Source: Imbricaverruca yamaguchii (lineage: Eukaryota > Arthropoda > Thecostraca > Neoverrucidae). Taken from it: a stretch of 64,000 bases of DNA. Numbering within the stretch: position 1 is the first letter of the stretch; every line of letters begins with the position of its first letter. Made by a program: the position numbers and the translations under genes. The stretch is from the NCBI GenBank assembly GCA_034440575.1, contig JAOTOL010001525.1, forward strand, positions 1,107,501-1,171,500, written 5' to 3'. The notes beneath the pieces were generated by a model. The model was not told the origin of the DNA. It saw nothing but the letters and a program-made list of their open reading frames with translations, and ran no database searches. Positions 1 through 10,876 of the stretch are shown here, piece after piece.

Positions 1-549
1 CTCGTGAATCGCACACAATCTGCCATTTGGTATATTTGGGATAGATGAAACCTTGGAACCGTGAGTTTATGCATGGCCAACTGTAGATAGTTACTTTCAA
101 CATGCCTCACTGATCAGACGAAATTGACAGAAAGAAGCGGTTTCAAACCGTATAACCCACTCCTCCATCACCACGCTCACATCTTGGACCTGGGTGCATC
201 ACGAAAAGAAATTGCATGAACTGCAACAATAATCCAGACAGTGAGTAATGTTTTTCACTCGTCTTTTTTCATTTCCGGTCGAATAGGACGCGAGATTGAA
301 TTTTCCGCTGCGCGCGCAAATCCGATGTATAAGCCAATTTAGACAATTGAAACGCTCGTGGCGGTTCAAAAGCCGCCCATGTGACAGTTCAGGATGTCGC
401 TTGATTCAAAACATTTCGACTTCGCGGAGCGATTGGCAGTCAAGCGTACACGGTATGATCCCATACAACATCGGCTTTGTACCTCTACATGTTTTCGACC
501 CACTCTGATCTAATTTGTGTTGCCTTGATGTCACCTTCATTATTGATAC
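1..549. other. Upstream intron of POMGNT1, nothing recognised
   Basis: No coding exon is recognisable here. The catalytic exons that should precede the exon at 937 are not visible, so they lie beyond the left edge and this stretch is read as intron. Confidence 0.5.
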
Positions 550-936
550 ATGATGATGTCCACTGAAGTTACTGTCGTTATTGTTGCTGTTTGTCTGACA
601 TCGTACTAAGGCAAATGTATGGCTGTCGTCAGCAATTACTGCCATTATGACTGTTAGCCGTGGTACTGAGACATCTGTCTGGGCAGTGTTCCGATCGTTT
701 TTGTTGGCAGCTGTGGGCATAAGCATTGTCACGTTTAGGGAATGGGAGTTGGGGGGGGGGGACGGAGGAAGTTTCTCCGACATCAAACATTTTGCGCTAA
801 ATCCGAGGAAAGCACTTGATTCCCCACCAACATGGGTACGTCCGTCGTTGGCAGTTAATGTCGTTCTTTGGGCGGGTGTGAGATTGGGCCACATGGATAC
901 ATCTGTCGTGGACGGTAATGACGTTCCTGTTGGCAG
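550..936 (+). repeat. Degenerate ~60-bp tandem array ending at the POMGNT1 splice acceptor
   Basis: Diverged copies of a ~60-bp unit begin near 552, 612, 660, 829 and 891. The shared core is a 'ctgtcgt' segment, then 'aatgacgtt' or similar, then 'gttggcag' and 'tgtggga'. The last copy supplies the real splice acceptor (ttggcag, ending 936) and continues into the first exon codons. The copy at 660-721 keeps an intact acceptor-like 'gttggcag' near 709; the copy at 829 has lost its AG. Similarity is weak (about 60-75% by eye). Confidence 0.5.
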
Positions 937-1127
937 ATGTGGGACTGGGACATGTGGATGCGCATGCCTTACGTCCGGAAGGGGCGAGAGTGCATCATCC
1001 CGGACATCTCCCGAACGTACCACTTCGGCTCCACGGGCATCAACATGAACTCCTACTTCCAAGAGAACTACTTCAAAAATCACGCCTTCAACGTCGTTCC
1101 CCACGTCCGGTTGAAAAATGTCGACAT
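937..1127 (+). CDS. POMGNT1: POMGNT1 exon (first of three in window)
   Basis: Encodes the C-terminal part of the GT13 catalytic domain of protein O-linked-mannose beta-1,2-N-acetylglucosaminyltransferase 1. This Golgi type II membrane enzyme adds GlcNAc to O-mannose on alpha-dystroglycan. The exon is 63 codons plus two bases. It contains WDWDMWMR, then [17 protein letters not shown], then [17 protein letters not shown], which closely follow the vertebrate protein ([27 protein letters not shown]). It opens after a pyrimidine-rich ttggcag acceptor and closes at a GTGAGTG donor (1128). The leftover 'AT' joins the G that opens the next exon, so phase is consistent. The ATG at 937 is an internal codon, not the start. 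The Golgi anchor, stem domain and most of the catalytic domain would be encoded further left. The related MGAT1 has the same fold, but the residue match is clearly to POMGNT1. Confidence 0.93.
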
Positions 1128-2305
1128 GTGAGTGGGTGTGTTGTAGTATTGCAGGGGATGAATTGTCTGAGTATTGTATTGTGCACCTTTTGTGGACCTA
1201 GTATTGCACATGATTGCTAAGACTCCATCAATATCTGCTAAGGTCTATGAAAATGATACATCATCGCAATTAATTCGGAAATTATGACTTCTGTAGTCTA
1301 TTACCCCTCAACATTGTTGGAATATTCTACTGTTAAAAGCAACACACCTGCTCCCCCAATTCCAGGACACCCCGGACATGGGTGTCGTTTTATAAAAACA
1401 AATTGTGAGGTGCATTAAGCTCATTTAAGAAATTGATCCTCGATGTTGGAGGGTTAGCTTAGCTGTCCAAAGAAATGAGTCTGTTGAATTGGAGGGAAAG
1501 CACTCTGGACTTTCCAGCCACAGCGTTGTGTGGGGAGTTAGCTTATCATCGGAAGACCATTCAAGATTGGGGAAGTTCCCCTGAAAAAAATGAAGAACGA
1601 CGCCCATCTCCAGTGTCTGCTTTATCAATGACTGCGGACTACACAGAATGTTCAGATCAAATCACATAATTTTCACCTATTCCTTAAACACGGTCAATCA
1701 TTGAAAGAAAAACGACACCTCGGCACATATTTGACATTATCTCGGTATTGCAGAAGTAATCGAAGCTTCATATTCAATAGGTTACAACCTCAATACAATG
1801 AGGAAACCTGAGTAGTATGAAAAATGGATGAGCTTAATACCATGCACACTGCACTGTTCGGGCCATTGTCATCGTCTTTTACACCTTCCGTGGGCACATG
1901 CATCTATTGTTTATTTCTCCCCCGTTTGCCTCTCGAATTCAACACTGAATCCTGCGCAGTTCACCTATATCGGTCTGCCCCGAATGCTTGAGCGTCGTAC
2001 CTCATACACGCGGCCACTCCCCCTCCAATCGATTTAATAACGTGCCGCTGACGGTGCGACCCATTATTGCGGGGTTTTCCCCAACAGCTGGCCATTCGGG
2101 CATTATTATAGCTGCCATGGCTTCTACGGTGAATACTGGCCAACTTCCGGCCAATGGCATGATGAAGGCGGCCAGGCCTGTATTGCATGAATATTGCGTA
2201 TTACAGCGCCTCGGTTTTTTTTTGTCTGGCGCTCGTCCAAATTTGCATAATGGTTAGCTACTCTATGCTGCGAGCTTGCCCATATTGTGGTAAGGTACAT
2301 ATTGT
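1128..2305 (+). other. POMGNT1 intron, proximal part
   Basis: First part of the 2.6-kb intron 1128-3770. I see no exon, RNA gene or clear repeat here. Short ORFs are chance. Confidence 0.6.
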
Positions 2306-3281
2306 GCGATCTCGCCCCGCCCTGGTGGGGCGGGGGAGTCCGTCCATCCCTCCGGTTTTTCGTACATAGCTCCAGATTTTACCGGTCGATATACGCGTTT
2401 TTTTGCTTATCTCCTTGGAAATAACCGGCGCGTTGCTTAAAGCAAGAAAACGGAAATTGGCCGAAATTGGCCGAGTTAGGGGCCGTTAAAGTCCAAAAAT
2501 TTCGTAGCGCCGGGACGCAAAAATCAGCGCTGGTGCGTTTCCGGTATATTGGCAAAAGGTAGTGTCCTTGACAATAATAGCGACTTATTTGATTTATATT
2601 GTTATGCTATATAGTTTCAAAGTCATGTTCGGTCACCGAGTTCATGTTAGGTTTAAATCTTGACATGCTAGTGGAACCAAACTTGGTCAACTGGAGTGTT
2701 GTCATAAATGCAAATGAATGTCATGCGATTGATGTCCCTTTCATGTTACTCCCTATACATCCCGAAAACTACTGTTTGTCATTGTGTACCTAAGCGTTTC
2801 CATACTTTACTCATGTACTTCACTCCTTTCTTTGCGAAGCCAATTGCGCCGAGCCGCCCAATGGAGCAGTCGGGCGGCTCGGTTCCGGCAGCTGGAGTAG
2901 GTAATGACCTGAGAAAGTGCTGCTATATAGGTGACCTGAGGTGAAATCCCGGGTCTAGCATCTGTATTGCATCATTAATGATGTCCAAAACATCATTGAT
3001 GCAAATTTTGGATGGAACATTTAAACACAGGCACAGCGATCCATAACAATGACAAGCCCAGTCACGCAAAACAATAAAATGTTGACATATTTTACCTCAG
3101 ATGACCTGGAAGATATTGGCCTAAAGTCATGAACTTTGCTCACAATAGAGGTCACTACCGTACCCATCCACTCTGCAAATTTCGTTGCTTCAGCTTTGAT
3201 AGGAGCCGAGATCTTTGGGGAGGAATCCCCCCCACCCTCTAGCGCGCTTAATTTTCAGAGGCCCTCCAGGGCGCGTGTTAA
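2306..3281 (-). mobile_element. TTAA/TIR element, inverted copy in a POMGNT1 intron
   Basis: This stretch is the diverged reverse complement of the element at 54135-55474. The plus-strand right end reads CCCTCCAGGGCGCGTGTTAA (3262-3281), the same terminal repeat ending in TTAA. Shared landmarks, in inverted order, include the block with 'gggcggctcgg', 'ctatatag' next to 'aggtcac', 'ttcatgac' and 'agatct'. The left terminus is decayed: near 2315 only a GC-rich hairpin ccccgccc/gggcgggg is left. There is no transposase ORF, so it is non-autonomous. The TTAA ends suggest a piggyBac-type mechanism, which is inference. Confidence 0.6.
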
Positions 3282-3540
3282 GCCATGCATTGAGTTATTT
3301 TCTTTCCCAGCATATATAGGAGTTTATTATATTGTAATTGCTGTTGTCATTATTTTTTCCTACCAAGCTGGGATGGAAAGACAACCGACAATTTCTTCTT
3401 TCCACCCACCTTCTCTGATTCCGTTCTTTTCAATTTTGTAACAAGTGGAACACCTTGTGCAAAGATGAAAAGCCAAGCATGATATGAACTAGAACATCGG
3501 TAATTAAGAATCTGGTCAAATATTGATTTGATTTTCAGTG

Positions 3541-3690
3541 TACGCGATTGCTTAATTGGTCATACGATTGTGGGTTCGAGTCTCATTTGTCGCTACTCTT
3601 CACACGCGACCAATCGGCATGATAGATTGACGACGCCGCATGACTCAACGGTCGATGCGTCGTAAAGCCAATAACCAACCAACCACATCA
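3541..3690 (+). mobile_element. tRNA-derived SINE (AACC-tail family)
   Basis: A pol III B-box-like GGGTTCGAGTC lies at 3571-3581, with a weak A-box-like 'gcttaattgg' just upstream. The body has 'gcgaccaatcggc' and ends in 'gcgtcgtaaagccaataacc' followed by (AACC)n near 3690. Related bodies or tails occur at 13062, 15322, 20654 (minus) and 42205. It lies in a POMGNT1 intron 80 bp before the next exon. Confidence 0.6.
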
Positions 3691-3770
3691 ACTCATCAAC
3701 TGTGCCGTTGTGGTGTTTGTTCAGCTTGTGGTATCTGTGAATAATGTACCTTTGTGATGTTTGTTCGCAG

Positions 3771-3951
3771 GATGGCGCGAGACAACTATGAACGTGAGGT
3801 AACGTCATTCATCACATCGGCGCATGTCGTGAATACGTCCGTGTCACCATGCGACGAAAACTTTACCGCTCAGCTGCAAGGCAAAGTAAATGTGCTCTAC
3901 ATCAAAATGAAGAAAGAAAAAGATGCAAAGACTTGGCTGAAAGTGGCAAAA
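3771..3951 (+). CDS. POMGNT1: POMGNT1 exon (second of three in window)
   Basis: One base completes the split Met codon from the previous exon, then 60 codons run to a GTAAGT donor at 3952. The acceptor is ttgttcgcag (3761-3770). The product reads from MARDNYEREVTSFI through HVVNTSVSPCDENF to a lysine-rich stretch ending LKVAK. This aligns in order with the vertebrate POMGNT1 segment that follows the NVD motif: an acidic/basic helix, then a conserved Asn-x-x-x-Pro-Cys-Glu/Asp, then a strand and 'W..LAK'. Conservation is lower than in the neighbouring exons but spacing and phase agree. It is part of the C-terminal lobe of the enzyme. Confidence 0.88.
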
Positions 3952-4465
3952 GTAAGTTATATATTGCGCTGGTGGCGGCATACCCGTTCGCTATTTCGTC
4001 CTTTTTGTTCCATTATCTAGTTGCAGCAGATGCAATGCGAGATATATGTAGCTTGTACAGATGCGCTGGCCGTGTTTCTCAGTGGAATTATCTCTATTGC
4101 GAGTCCCTCCACGTTCCTCTTTTCCTCTGTCTAACGTGTCCGCCCATCTCCTCTGTTCCTCTGCAGCATACCTGACCTCTTCTGTCTTTGTGCCCATGAT
4201 TTCCTCGGGTACTGAATTCCCTCCGTTCCTCTGTCTCAGTTCCACGTGCCTCTCTGTTTGATGCCTTTATGTGCTCCAGACTTTCATGGCCTTCTGTGCC
4301 AGGCGCAATATAGCTGAAGCAGCTGACACGTCCTAAAACATAAACTACACTCAACCCGCTGTGCCTCTATCGCAGATACACGTGCCCCTCCGTTTAGCGT
4401 GACTGTTCGAAAGTTTTACCAACCTACCCATTATACTGAATCCTCTATGGTTTATGGGCATATTG

Positions 4466-4480
4466 TTTTTTTTTTTTTTT

Positions 4481-4525
<45 letters not shown>
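4466..4525. repeat. Poly(T) followed by (CT)n microsatellite
   Basis: About 20 T's run directly into about 20 CT repeats inside the POMGNT1 intron. Confidence 0.97.
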
Positions 4526-4526
<1 letters not shown>

Positions 4527-4902
4527 AGCTGGCTTGCACCAGCAACTGCCTATGGATGGCATGCTCATGTCATTAGCACGACAGCTGTTTACGACACCGT
4601 CTATTTTGTGATTGTGTGTTTCATATCACATCTGTACATCTCGCGAGTGATTTATGTCGAAAATAGTTGTGCATTCATGCCACCCATTAAGCCTCAGGTG
4701 CAGGGTCCTGACGGGTTGAATTTTCTCGGGCTAGATATTTGGATGACTCCCAATCAATAGTCTTCGACCTCTGTTAAATATGCATGACTTGAAGGTCATG
4801 TGTTAACAGATGCAAATGCCAATTAGCAGAGGTGCAAATTTGTTCACGTTCGGTTTAATTCGAGCTTACATTTGTGATGTTGTTCGTCATCGGACAATGT
4901 TA

Positions 4903-4904
<2 letters not shown>

Positions 4905-4999
<95 letters not shown>
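4905..4999. repeat. (AC)n-(AT)n compound microsatellite
   Basis: About 25 AC dinucleotides switch to about 22 AT dinucleotides. Intronic. Confidence 0.98.
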
Positions 5000-5001
<2 letters not shown>

Positions 5002-5240
5002 GAATGCATATACAGAACTAGAATAGGTATGTACAGATCAGGAGAATAATTAAGCATTTGGTAATGACTTATGACTTCAGGTGATTCTACTCAAGTGATT
5101 CAGCAAATGTGCTTCCTTTCTTGACACGTCTTGATACGAAAAACGTTTGGGGATGACAGACTGTTTATGCTGACTGCTTGAGGATGATTGCCTACAGGTA
5201 TGGGACCTGGCCATTTCTGTTGACTGCTTCTGTATGACAG

Positions 5241-5417
5241 TGCCTGAAGGTTTGGGACCTGGACGCTCGAGGCTACCATCGCGGCATGTGGCGCATGTTC
5301 TTCGGTGGCACGCATCTGATGGTGGTCGGGGCGCCATATTCGCCCTACTCGCGCCACAAGCCCGCGCAGGTGGCGCCACTGACGCTCGACGCCGACCCGC
5401 AAGGCACCAGTAGATAG
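5241..5417 (+). CDS. POMGNT1: POMGNT1 terminal coding exon
   Basis: Begins in phase 0 after the acceptor tgtatgacag, exactly matching the phase at which the previous exon ends. It encodes 58 residues and stops at TAG 5415-5417. The start, CLKVWDLDARGYHRGMWRMF, matches the vertebrate end of POMGNT1 ([20 protein letters not shown]), and GAPYSPYS matches GVPASPYS. The last ~20 residues (KPAQVAPLTLDADPQGTSR) are a divergent, probably disordered tail, as in other animals. This exon fixes the gene's orientation and C-terminus. No AATAAA signal is obvious in the 450 bp before the 54-bp array. Confidence 0.93.
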   Translation, partial: CLKVWDLDARGYHRGMWRMFFGGTHLMVVGAPYSPYSRHKPAQVAPLTLDADPQGTSR

Positions 5418-5863
5418 CGCCACGGGCTAAACGGCTCTGATGTATAGATGGCGTCACCGGTCTGGTATAGGCGGCGCACTCATGTGATAGCCCTCGGACA
5501 GGCTCGGCGGGTCACCGGGCCGTGTGCTGAGTCCACTGTGATGCGCTGCGGAGCTGAGCGCGAGCTGCAACACTATGATCGCCTCCGGTTGACAGATCGG
5601 ACTGCGATCTTCAGGGTCGACCGATGCCCTGCAGGCATCTCCCAGGGTCTGGTCGTGATCAGCCTGGAGTCCAGTGCTAAGCACCGAGATGCGTGTTCAT
5701 CCCGAGCGGAAGTAAAGGAAGATAGGCGGACGAGGCCATTGGCCAAAGAGTCTTTTTATAGTGTGTTTTTATGGTTCAAGACGTCCGATCAGCCACAATT
5801 ATGCTCTGTGACTACCCATGGCGATCCCAACTGAAAATTGCACGCTGCCACAATTTGGATTGC
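5418..5863 (+). other. POMGNT1 3' flank, probable 3'UTR
   Basis: GC-rich sequence between the POMGNT1 stop and the 54-bp array. ORFs here look like noise. No canonical poly(A) signal was found, so the transcript end is unknown and might even extend into the array. Confidence 0.4.
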
Positions 5864-8800
5864 CAGTCGACCCATCCCCAGGGTGGAGCCTCTGGTCGGG
5901 TGACGTGCGACAGTCGACAGTCGACCCATCCCCAGGGTGGAGCCTCTGGTCGGGTGACGTGCGACAGTCGACAGTCGATCCATCCCCAGGGTGGAGCCTC
6001 TGGTCGGGTGACGTGCGACAGTCGATCCATCCCCAGGGTGGAGCCTCTGGTCGGGTGACGTGCGACAGTCGACAGTCGACCCATCCCCAGGGTGGAGCCT
6101 CTGGTCGGGTGACGTGCGACAGTCGACAGTCGACCCATCCCCAGGGTGGAGCCTCTGGTCGGGTGACGTGCGACAGTCGACAGTCGACCCATCCCCAGGG
6201 TGGAGCCTCTGGTCGGGTGACGTGCGACAGTCGACAGTCGACCCATCCCCAGGGTGGAGCCTCTGGTCGGGTGACGTGCGACAGTCGACAGTCGACCCAT
6301 CCCCAGGGTGGAGCCTCTGGTCGGGTGACGTGCGACAGTCGACAGTCGACCCATCCCCAGGGTGGAGCCTCTGGTCGGGTGACGTGCGACAGTCGACAGT
6401 CGACCCATCCCCAGGGTGGAGCCTCTGGTCGGGTGACGTGCGACAGTCGACAGTCGACCCATCCCCAGGGTGGAGCCTCTGGTCGGGTGACGTGCGACAG
6501 TCGACAGTCGACCCATCCCCAGGGTGGAGCCTCTGGTCGGGTGACGTGCGACAGTCGACAGTCGACCCATCCCCAGGGTGGAGCCTCTGGTCGGGTGACG
6601 TGCGACAGTCGACAGTCGACCCATCCCCAGGGTGGAGCCTCTGGTCGGGTGACGTGCGACAGTCGACAGTCGACCCATCCCCAGGGTGGAGGGGGGGGGG
6701 GTGATCATCCCGGGGTGGAGCCTCTGGTCGGGTGACGTGCGACAGTCGACAGTCGACCCATCCCCAGGGTGGAGCCTCTGGTCGGGTGACGTGCGACAGT
6801 CGACAGTCGACCCATCCCCAGGGTGGAGCCTCTGGTCGGGTGACGTGCGACAGTCGACAGTCGACCCATCCCCAGGGTGACGTGCGACAGTCGACAGTCG
6901 ACCCATCCCCAGGGTGGAGCCTCTGGTCGGGTGACGTGCGACAGTCGACAGTCGACCCATCCCCAGGGTGGAGCCTCTGGTCGGGTGACGTGCGACAGTC
7001 GACAGTCGACCCATCCCCAGGGTGGAGCCTCTGGTCGGGTGACGTGCGACAGTCGACAGTCGACCCATCCCCAGGGTGGAGCCTCTGGTCGGGTGACGTG
7101 CGACAGTCGACAGTCGACCCATCCCCAGGGTGGAGCCTCTGGTCGGGTGACGTGCGACAGTCGACAGTCGACCCATCCCCAGGGTGGAGCCTCTGGTCGG
7201 GTGACGTGCGACAGTCGACAGTCGACCCATCCCCAGGGTGGAGCCTCTGGTCGGGTGACGTGCGACAGTCGACAGTCGACCCATCCCCAGGGTGGAGCCT
7301 CTGGTCGGGTGACGTGCGACAGTCGACAGTCGACCCATCCCCAGGGTGGAGCCTCTGGTCGGGTGACGTGCGACAGTCGACAGTCGACCCATCCCCAGGG
7401 TGGAGCCTCTGGTCGGGTGACGTGCGACAGTCGACAGTCGACCCATCCCCAGGGTGGAGCCTCTGGTCGGGTGACGTGCGACAGTCGACAGTCGACCCAT
7501 CCCCAGGGTGGAGCCTCTGGTCGGGTGACGTGCGACAGTCGACAGTCGACCCATCCCCAGGGTGGAGCCTCTGGTCGGGTGACGTGCGACAGTCGACAGT
7601 CGACCCATCCCCAGGGTGGAGCCTCTGGTCGGGTGACGTGCGACAGTCGACAGTCGACCCATCCCCAGGGTGGAGCCTCTGGTCGGGTGACGTGCGACAG
7701 TCGACAGTCGACCCATCCCCAGGGTGGAGAGGGTGGAGCCTCTGGTCGGGTGACGTGCGACAGTCGACAGTCGACCCATCCCCAGGGTGGTCGGGGACCC
7801 ATCCCCAGGGTGGAGCCTCTGGTCGGGTGACGTGCGACAGTCGACAGTCGACCCATCCCCAGGGTGGAGCCTCTGGTCGGGTGACGTGTGACAGTCGACA
7901 GTCGACCCATCCCCAGGGTGGAGCCTCTGGTCGGGTGACGTGCGACAGTCGACAGTCGACCCATCCCCAGGGTGGAGCCTCTGGTCGGGTGACGTGCGAC
8001 AGTCGACAGTCGACCCATCCCCAGGGTGGAGCCTCTGGTCGGGTGACGTATGACAGTCGACAGTCGACCCATCCCCAGGGTGGAGCCTCCGGTCGGGTGA
8101 CGTGCGACAGTCGACAGTCGACCCATCCCCAGGGTGGAGCCCGGTTGAGTGGACAGTCACCCATCCCCAGGGGTCTGGTCGGGTGACGTATGACGGTCGA
8201 CAGTCGACCCATCCCCAGGGTGGAGCCTCTGGTCGGGTGACGTGTGACAGTCGACAGTCGACCCATCCCCAGGGTGGAGCCTCTGGTCGGGTGACGTATG
8301 ACAGTCGACAGTCGACCCATCCCCAGGGTGGAGCCTCCGGTCGGGTGACGTGCGACAGTCGACAGTCGACCCATCCCCAGGATGGAGCCTCTGGTCGGGT
8401 GACGTGTGACAGTCGACAGTCGACCCATCCCCAGGGTGGAGCCTCTGGTCGGGTGACGTGCGACAGTAGACAGTCGACCCATCCCCAGGATGGAGCCTCT
8501 GGTCGGGTGACGTGTGACAGTCGACAGTCGACCCATCCCCAGGGTGGAGCCTCTGGTCGGGTGACGTGCGACAGTCGACAGTCGACCCATCCCCAGGGTG
8601 GAGCCTCTGGTCGGGTGACGTGTGACAGTCGACAGTCGACCCATCCCCAGGGTGGAGCTTCTGGTCGGGTGACGTGCGACAGTCGACAGTCGACCCATCC
8701 CCAGGGTGGAGCCTCTGGTCGGGTGACGTGTGACAATCGACAGTCGACCCATCCCCAGGGTGGAGCCTCTGGTCGGGTGACGTGTGACAATCGACAGTCG

Positions 8801-9058
8801 ACCCATCCCCAGGGTGGAGCCTCTGGTCGGGTGACATGCGACAGTCGACAGTCGACCCATCCCCAGGGTGGAGCCTCTGGTCGGGTGACGTGCGACAGTC
8901 GACAGTCGACCCATCCCCAGGGTGGAGCCTCTGGTCGGGTGACGTGTGACAATCGACAGTCGACCCATCCCCAGGGTGGAGCCTCTGGTCGGGTGACGTG
9001 CGACAGTCGACAGTCGACCCATCCCCAGGGTGGAGCCTCTGGGCAGGTGACGTGCTAC
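5864..9058. repeat. 54-bp minisatellite, about 59 copies
   Basis: The unit contains 'ccatccccagggtggagcc', then 'tctggtcgggtgacgtgcg', then the doubled SalI-like 'gtcgacagtcgac'. At 54 bp (18 codons) with few stops, it gives very long open frames on both strands, up to about 1,077 codons on the minus strand. Those lack ordinary protein character and are shadows. Units from about 6060 to 7720 are almost identical. Units from about 7860 to 9050 carry shared variants (gtgtgac, gtatgac, aatcgac, aggatgg). Breaks in the register lie near 6000, 6690 (poly-G), 6880, 7725, 7790 and 8140-8190. Confidence 0.98.
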
Positions 9059-10389
9059 GGTCGGCAGCTGACAACGCAGAATGGCAGCAAGCTTGTGTTG
9101 GCTTGCAATACCAGCTAGATGGCCTGCTCTTTAATTCACAATGCAAAATATCGGATACCATTTTTCCATGCTTTGCTGCGTTGTTTTCACTGCGCCGTTC
9201 TCTGTGGCAAGCGTTGACAAATACTCCTCCAATTCAGACACACCCTCTTTTGGTTGGTCAGAACGAATCGTTGCGGCTATTTGAGCACTATTTCTGTCCA
9301 CCATCGTAGTGCAGTCGGTGCCCCACGCTGGTGGGTCGTGATCGGACGCAGCTGACAGCTGAAGCTGAGCTTTTCCGGCTCATGCCACATGTACCTGTGT
9401 GTGCTAAGGCTGTCTTGTGGCGGTACTGTGCTTTGAAGTAGTATTCGCACTACCAACCAGAAAGAACCTGCACTCCACATGTGACTACTGGATGTGTGTG
9501 TGTTGTTCAGGTGTATGGCTGTAGCTGCAGCAGTTGTATTATGCGGTGGTTCGGTGGCAAAAATGAATGGACTGATGCCGATACCGCAGCGTCACCGCTT
9601 CAAACTCACGATATGTCCAGTTATAGTTTAGATGACAACGCCCACCTACGGCAGTTATCCAGATGTAGGTTGCATTGATAATTTTGCCTCTATTTGGCTT
9701 CATATTTCTGCTTAAGCTTAGGCTCATGTTCCAATTGAATTCCCATTGCTCTCACTGAGGTCTTGAGATGCTGCTTTGTATGCATGTGTTTTTTCGTGGG
9801 AAGCGTTCATCACTCCATTGGTATACCCCGCGCCTCGCCACACTGGTACCAATTCTTAGCCGCAACATGACAAAAACTAACTTCACATTTTCCGAGAAAT
9901 GCACGCTTTTTAGGTATCAGAGGCCAAAATAAAGTACAGCTAAATCATGAGACTTCTTCTCAGTTCACAGTTAAAATAAAAATGAATGGCCTGAAGATGC
10001 CTGTAGACTTCTCTGTTTCCAGTGAGCGGCTTCCTGTGCTTTTATGTGTCAATCCTTTATCCACTTAGGAAATGTCGCGACAGGCTACGCTAGACCTTGG
10101 TTTTGGATTATGGTTTGGTTAGACTGAGTTATCTCCTAGCCGCTGTCTATTGGGAAGCCGCATGTCCCAAACATCCATGGTAAGACGGATGGTGAAGGTA
10201 CATCATTCATTATTGAGTATTTACAACCGTATGACTACATTGACGTTTTTTCGTACTTCATGTGACCCTTTCTGGTACTTTATGTGACCCTTTTCGCTTT
10301 CATTCCTTGAGCAGGCTACTTTTGATCGTTGGTCGTCGCTGTTTCTGTTCATGTTTTTGCCTGCCTGTGAGGAGTCATGCTGTGTTGCT
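9059..10389. other. Intergenic, nothing recognised
   Basis: Unique-looking sequence with no convincing exon, RNA or repeat between two minisatellites. Confidence 0.6.
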
Positions 10390-10876
10390 GTTTATGCTGC
10401 TGCTGAACGATGTGCTGCCATTTTGTGCTGCTCTGGGGGAAGTAAACGTTTTGTGCTACTTGAAGGTGGTGTAACACCGTATTGTGCTGCAGGATTGTAT
10501 GCCGTCGCTTTATGCTGCTGCGTATTTTGTACCATCGCTGTATGCTGCTGTGGATGGCATGCCACCATCTGTGCTGCTGAAGGGTGGAGTGAGGTCTTGC
10601 GCTGCTGCGGATGGTATGCCACCATCTGCGCTGCTGAAGGGTGGAGTGAGGTCTTGCGCTGCTGCGGATGGTATGCTTCCATTTGTGCTGCTGAAGGGTG
10701 GAGTGAGGTCTTGCGCTGCTGCGGATGGTATGCTACCATTTGTGCTGCTGCAGGATGGAGTGCGGTCTTGCGCTGCTGCAGATGGTATGCCACCATCTGT
10801 ACTACTACAGGATGGAGTGCTGTTTTGTGCTGCTGCGGATGGCATACCGCCATCTATGCTGCTCCAGGATGGTGGC
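10390..10876. repeat. 57-bp minisatellite, about 7 copies
   Basis: Unit core: 'gctgctgcggatggtatgcc', then 'accatctgtgctgctg', then 'gggtggagtgaggtcttgc'. The first 100 bp are degenerate; copies from 10540 to 10790 are clean. The 19-codon period explains the cysteine/alanine-rich open frames on both strands. Confidence 0.93.

Larger units (their letters stand above)
3952..5240 (+). other. POMGNT1 intron with microsatellites
   Basis: A 1.3-kb intron bounded by GTAAGT and the acceptor tgtatgacag. Apart from the two simple repeats listed separately I see nothing identifiable. Confidence 0.75.

Noticed and set aside
4351..4545. Short ORF with Glu-Arg and Lys runs
   Set aside because: It is the translation of the (CT)n and poly(T) microsatellite on the minus strand.
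5789..9022. 1,077-codon and 1,046-codon minus-strand ORFs and several plus-strand ORFs
   Set aside because: They are the 54-bp repeat read in different frames; a unit of 18 codons with few stops leaves several frames on both strands open. No start context, no splice pattern and no protein-like variation favouring one frame.
5864..9058. CRISPR-like array
   Set aside because: Units are directly adjacent without unique spacers, the genome is eukaryotic, and no cas genes are present.
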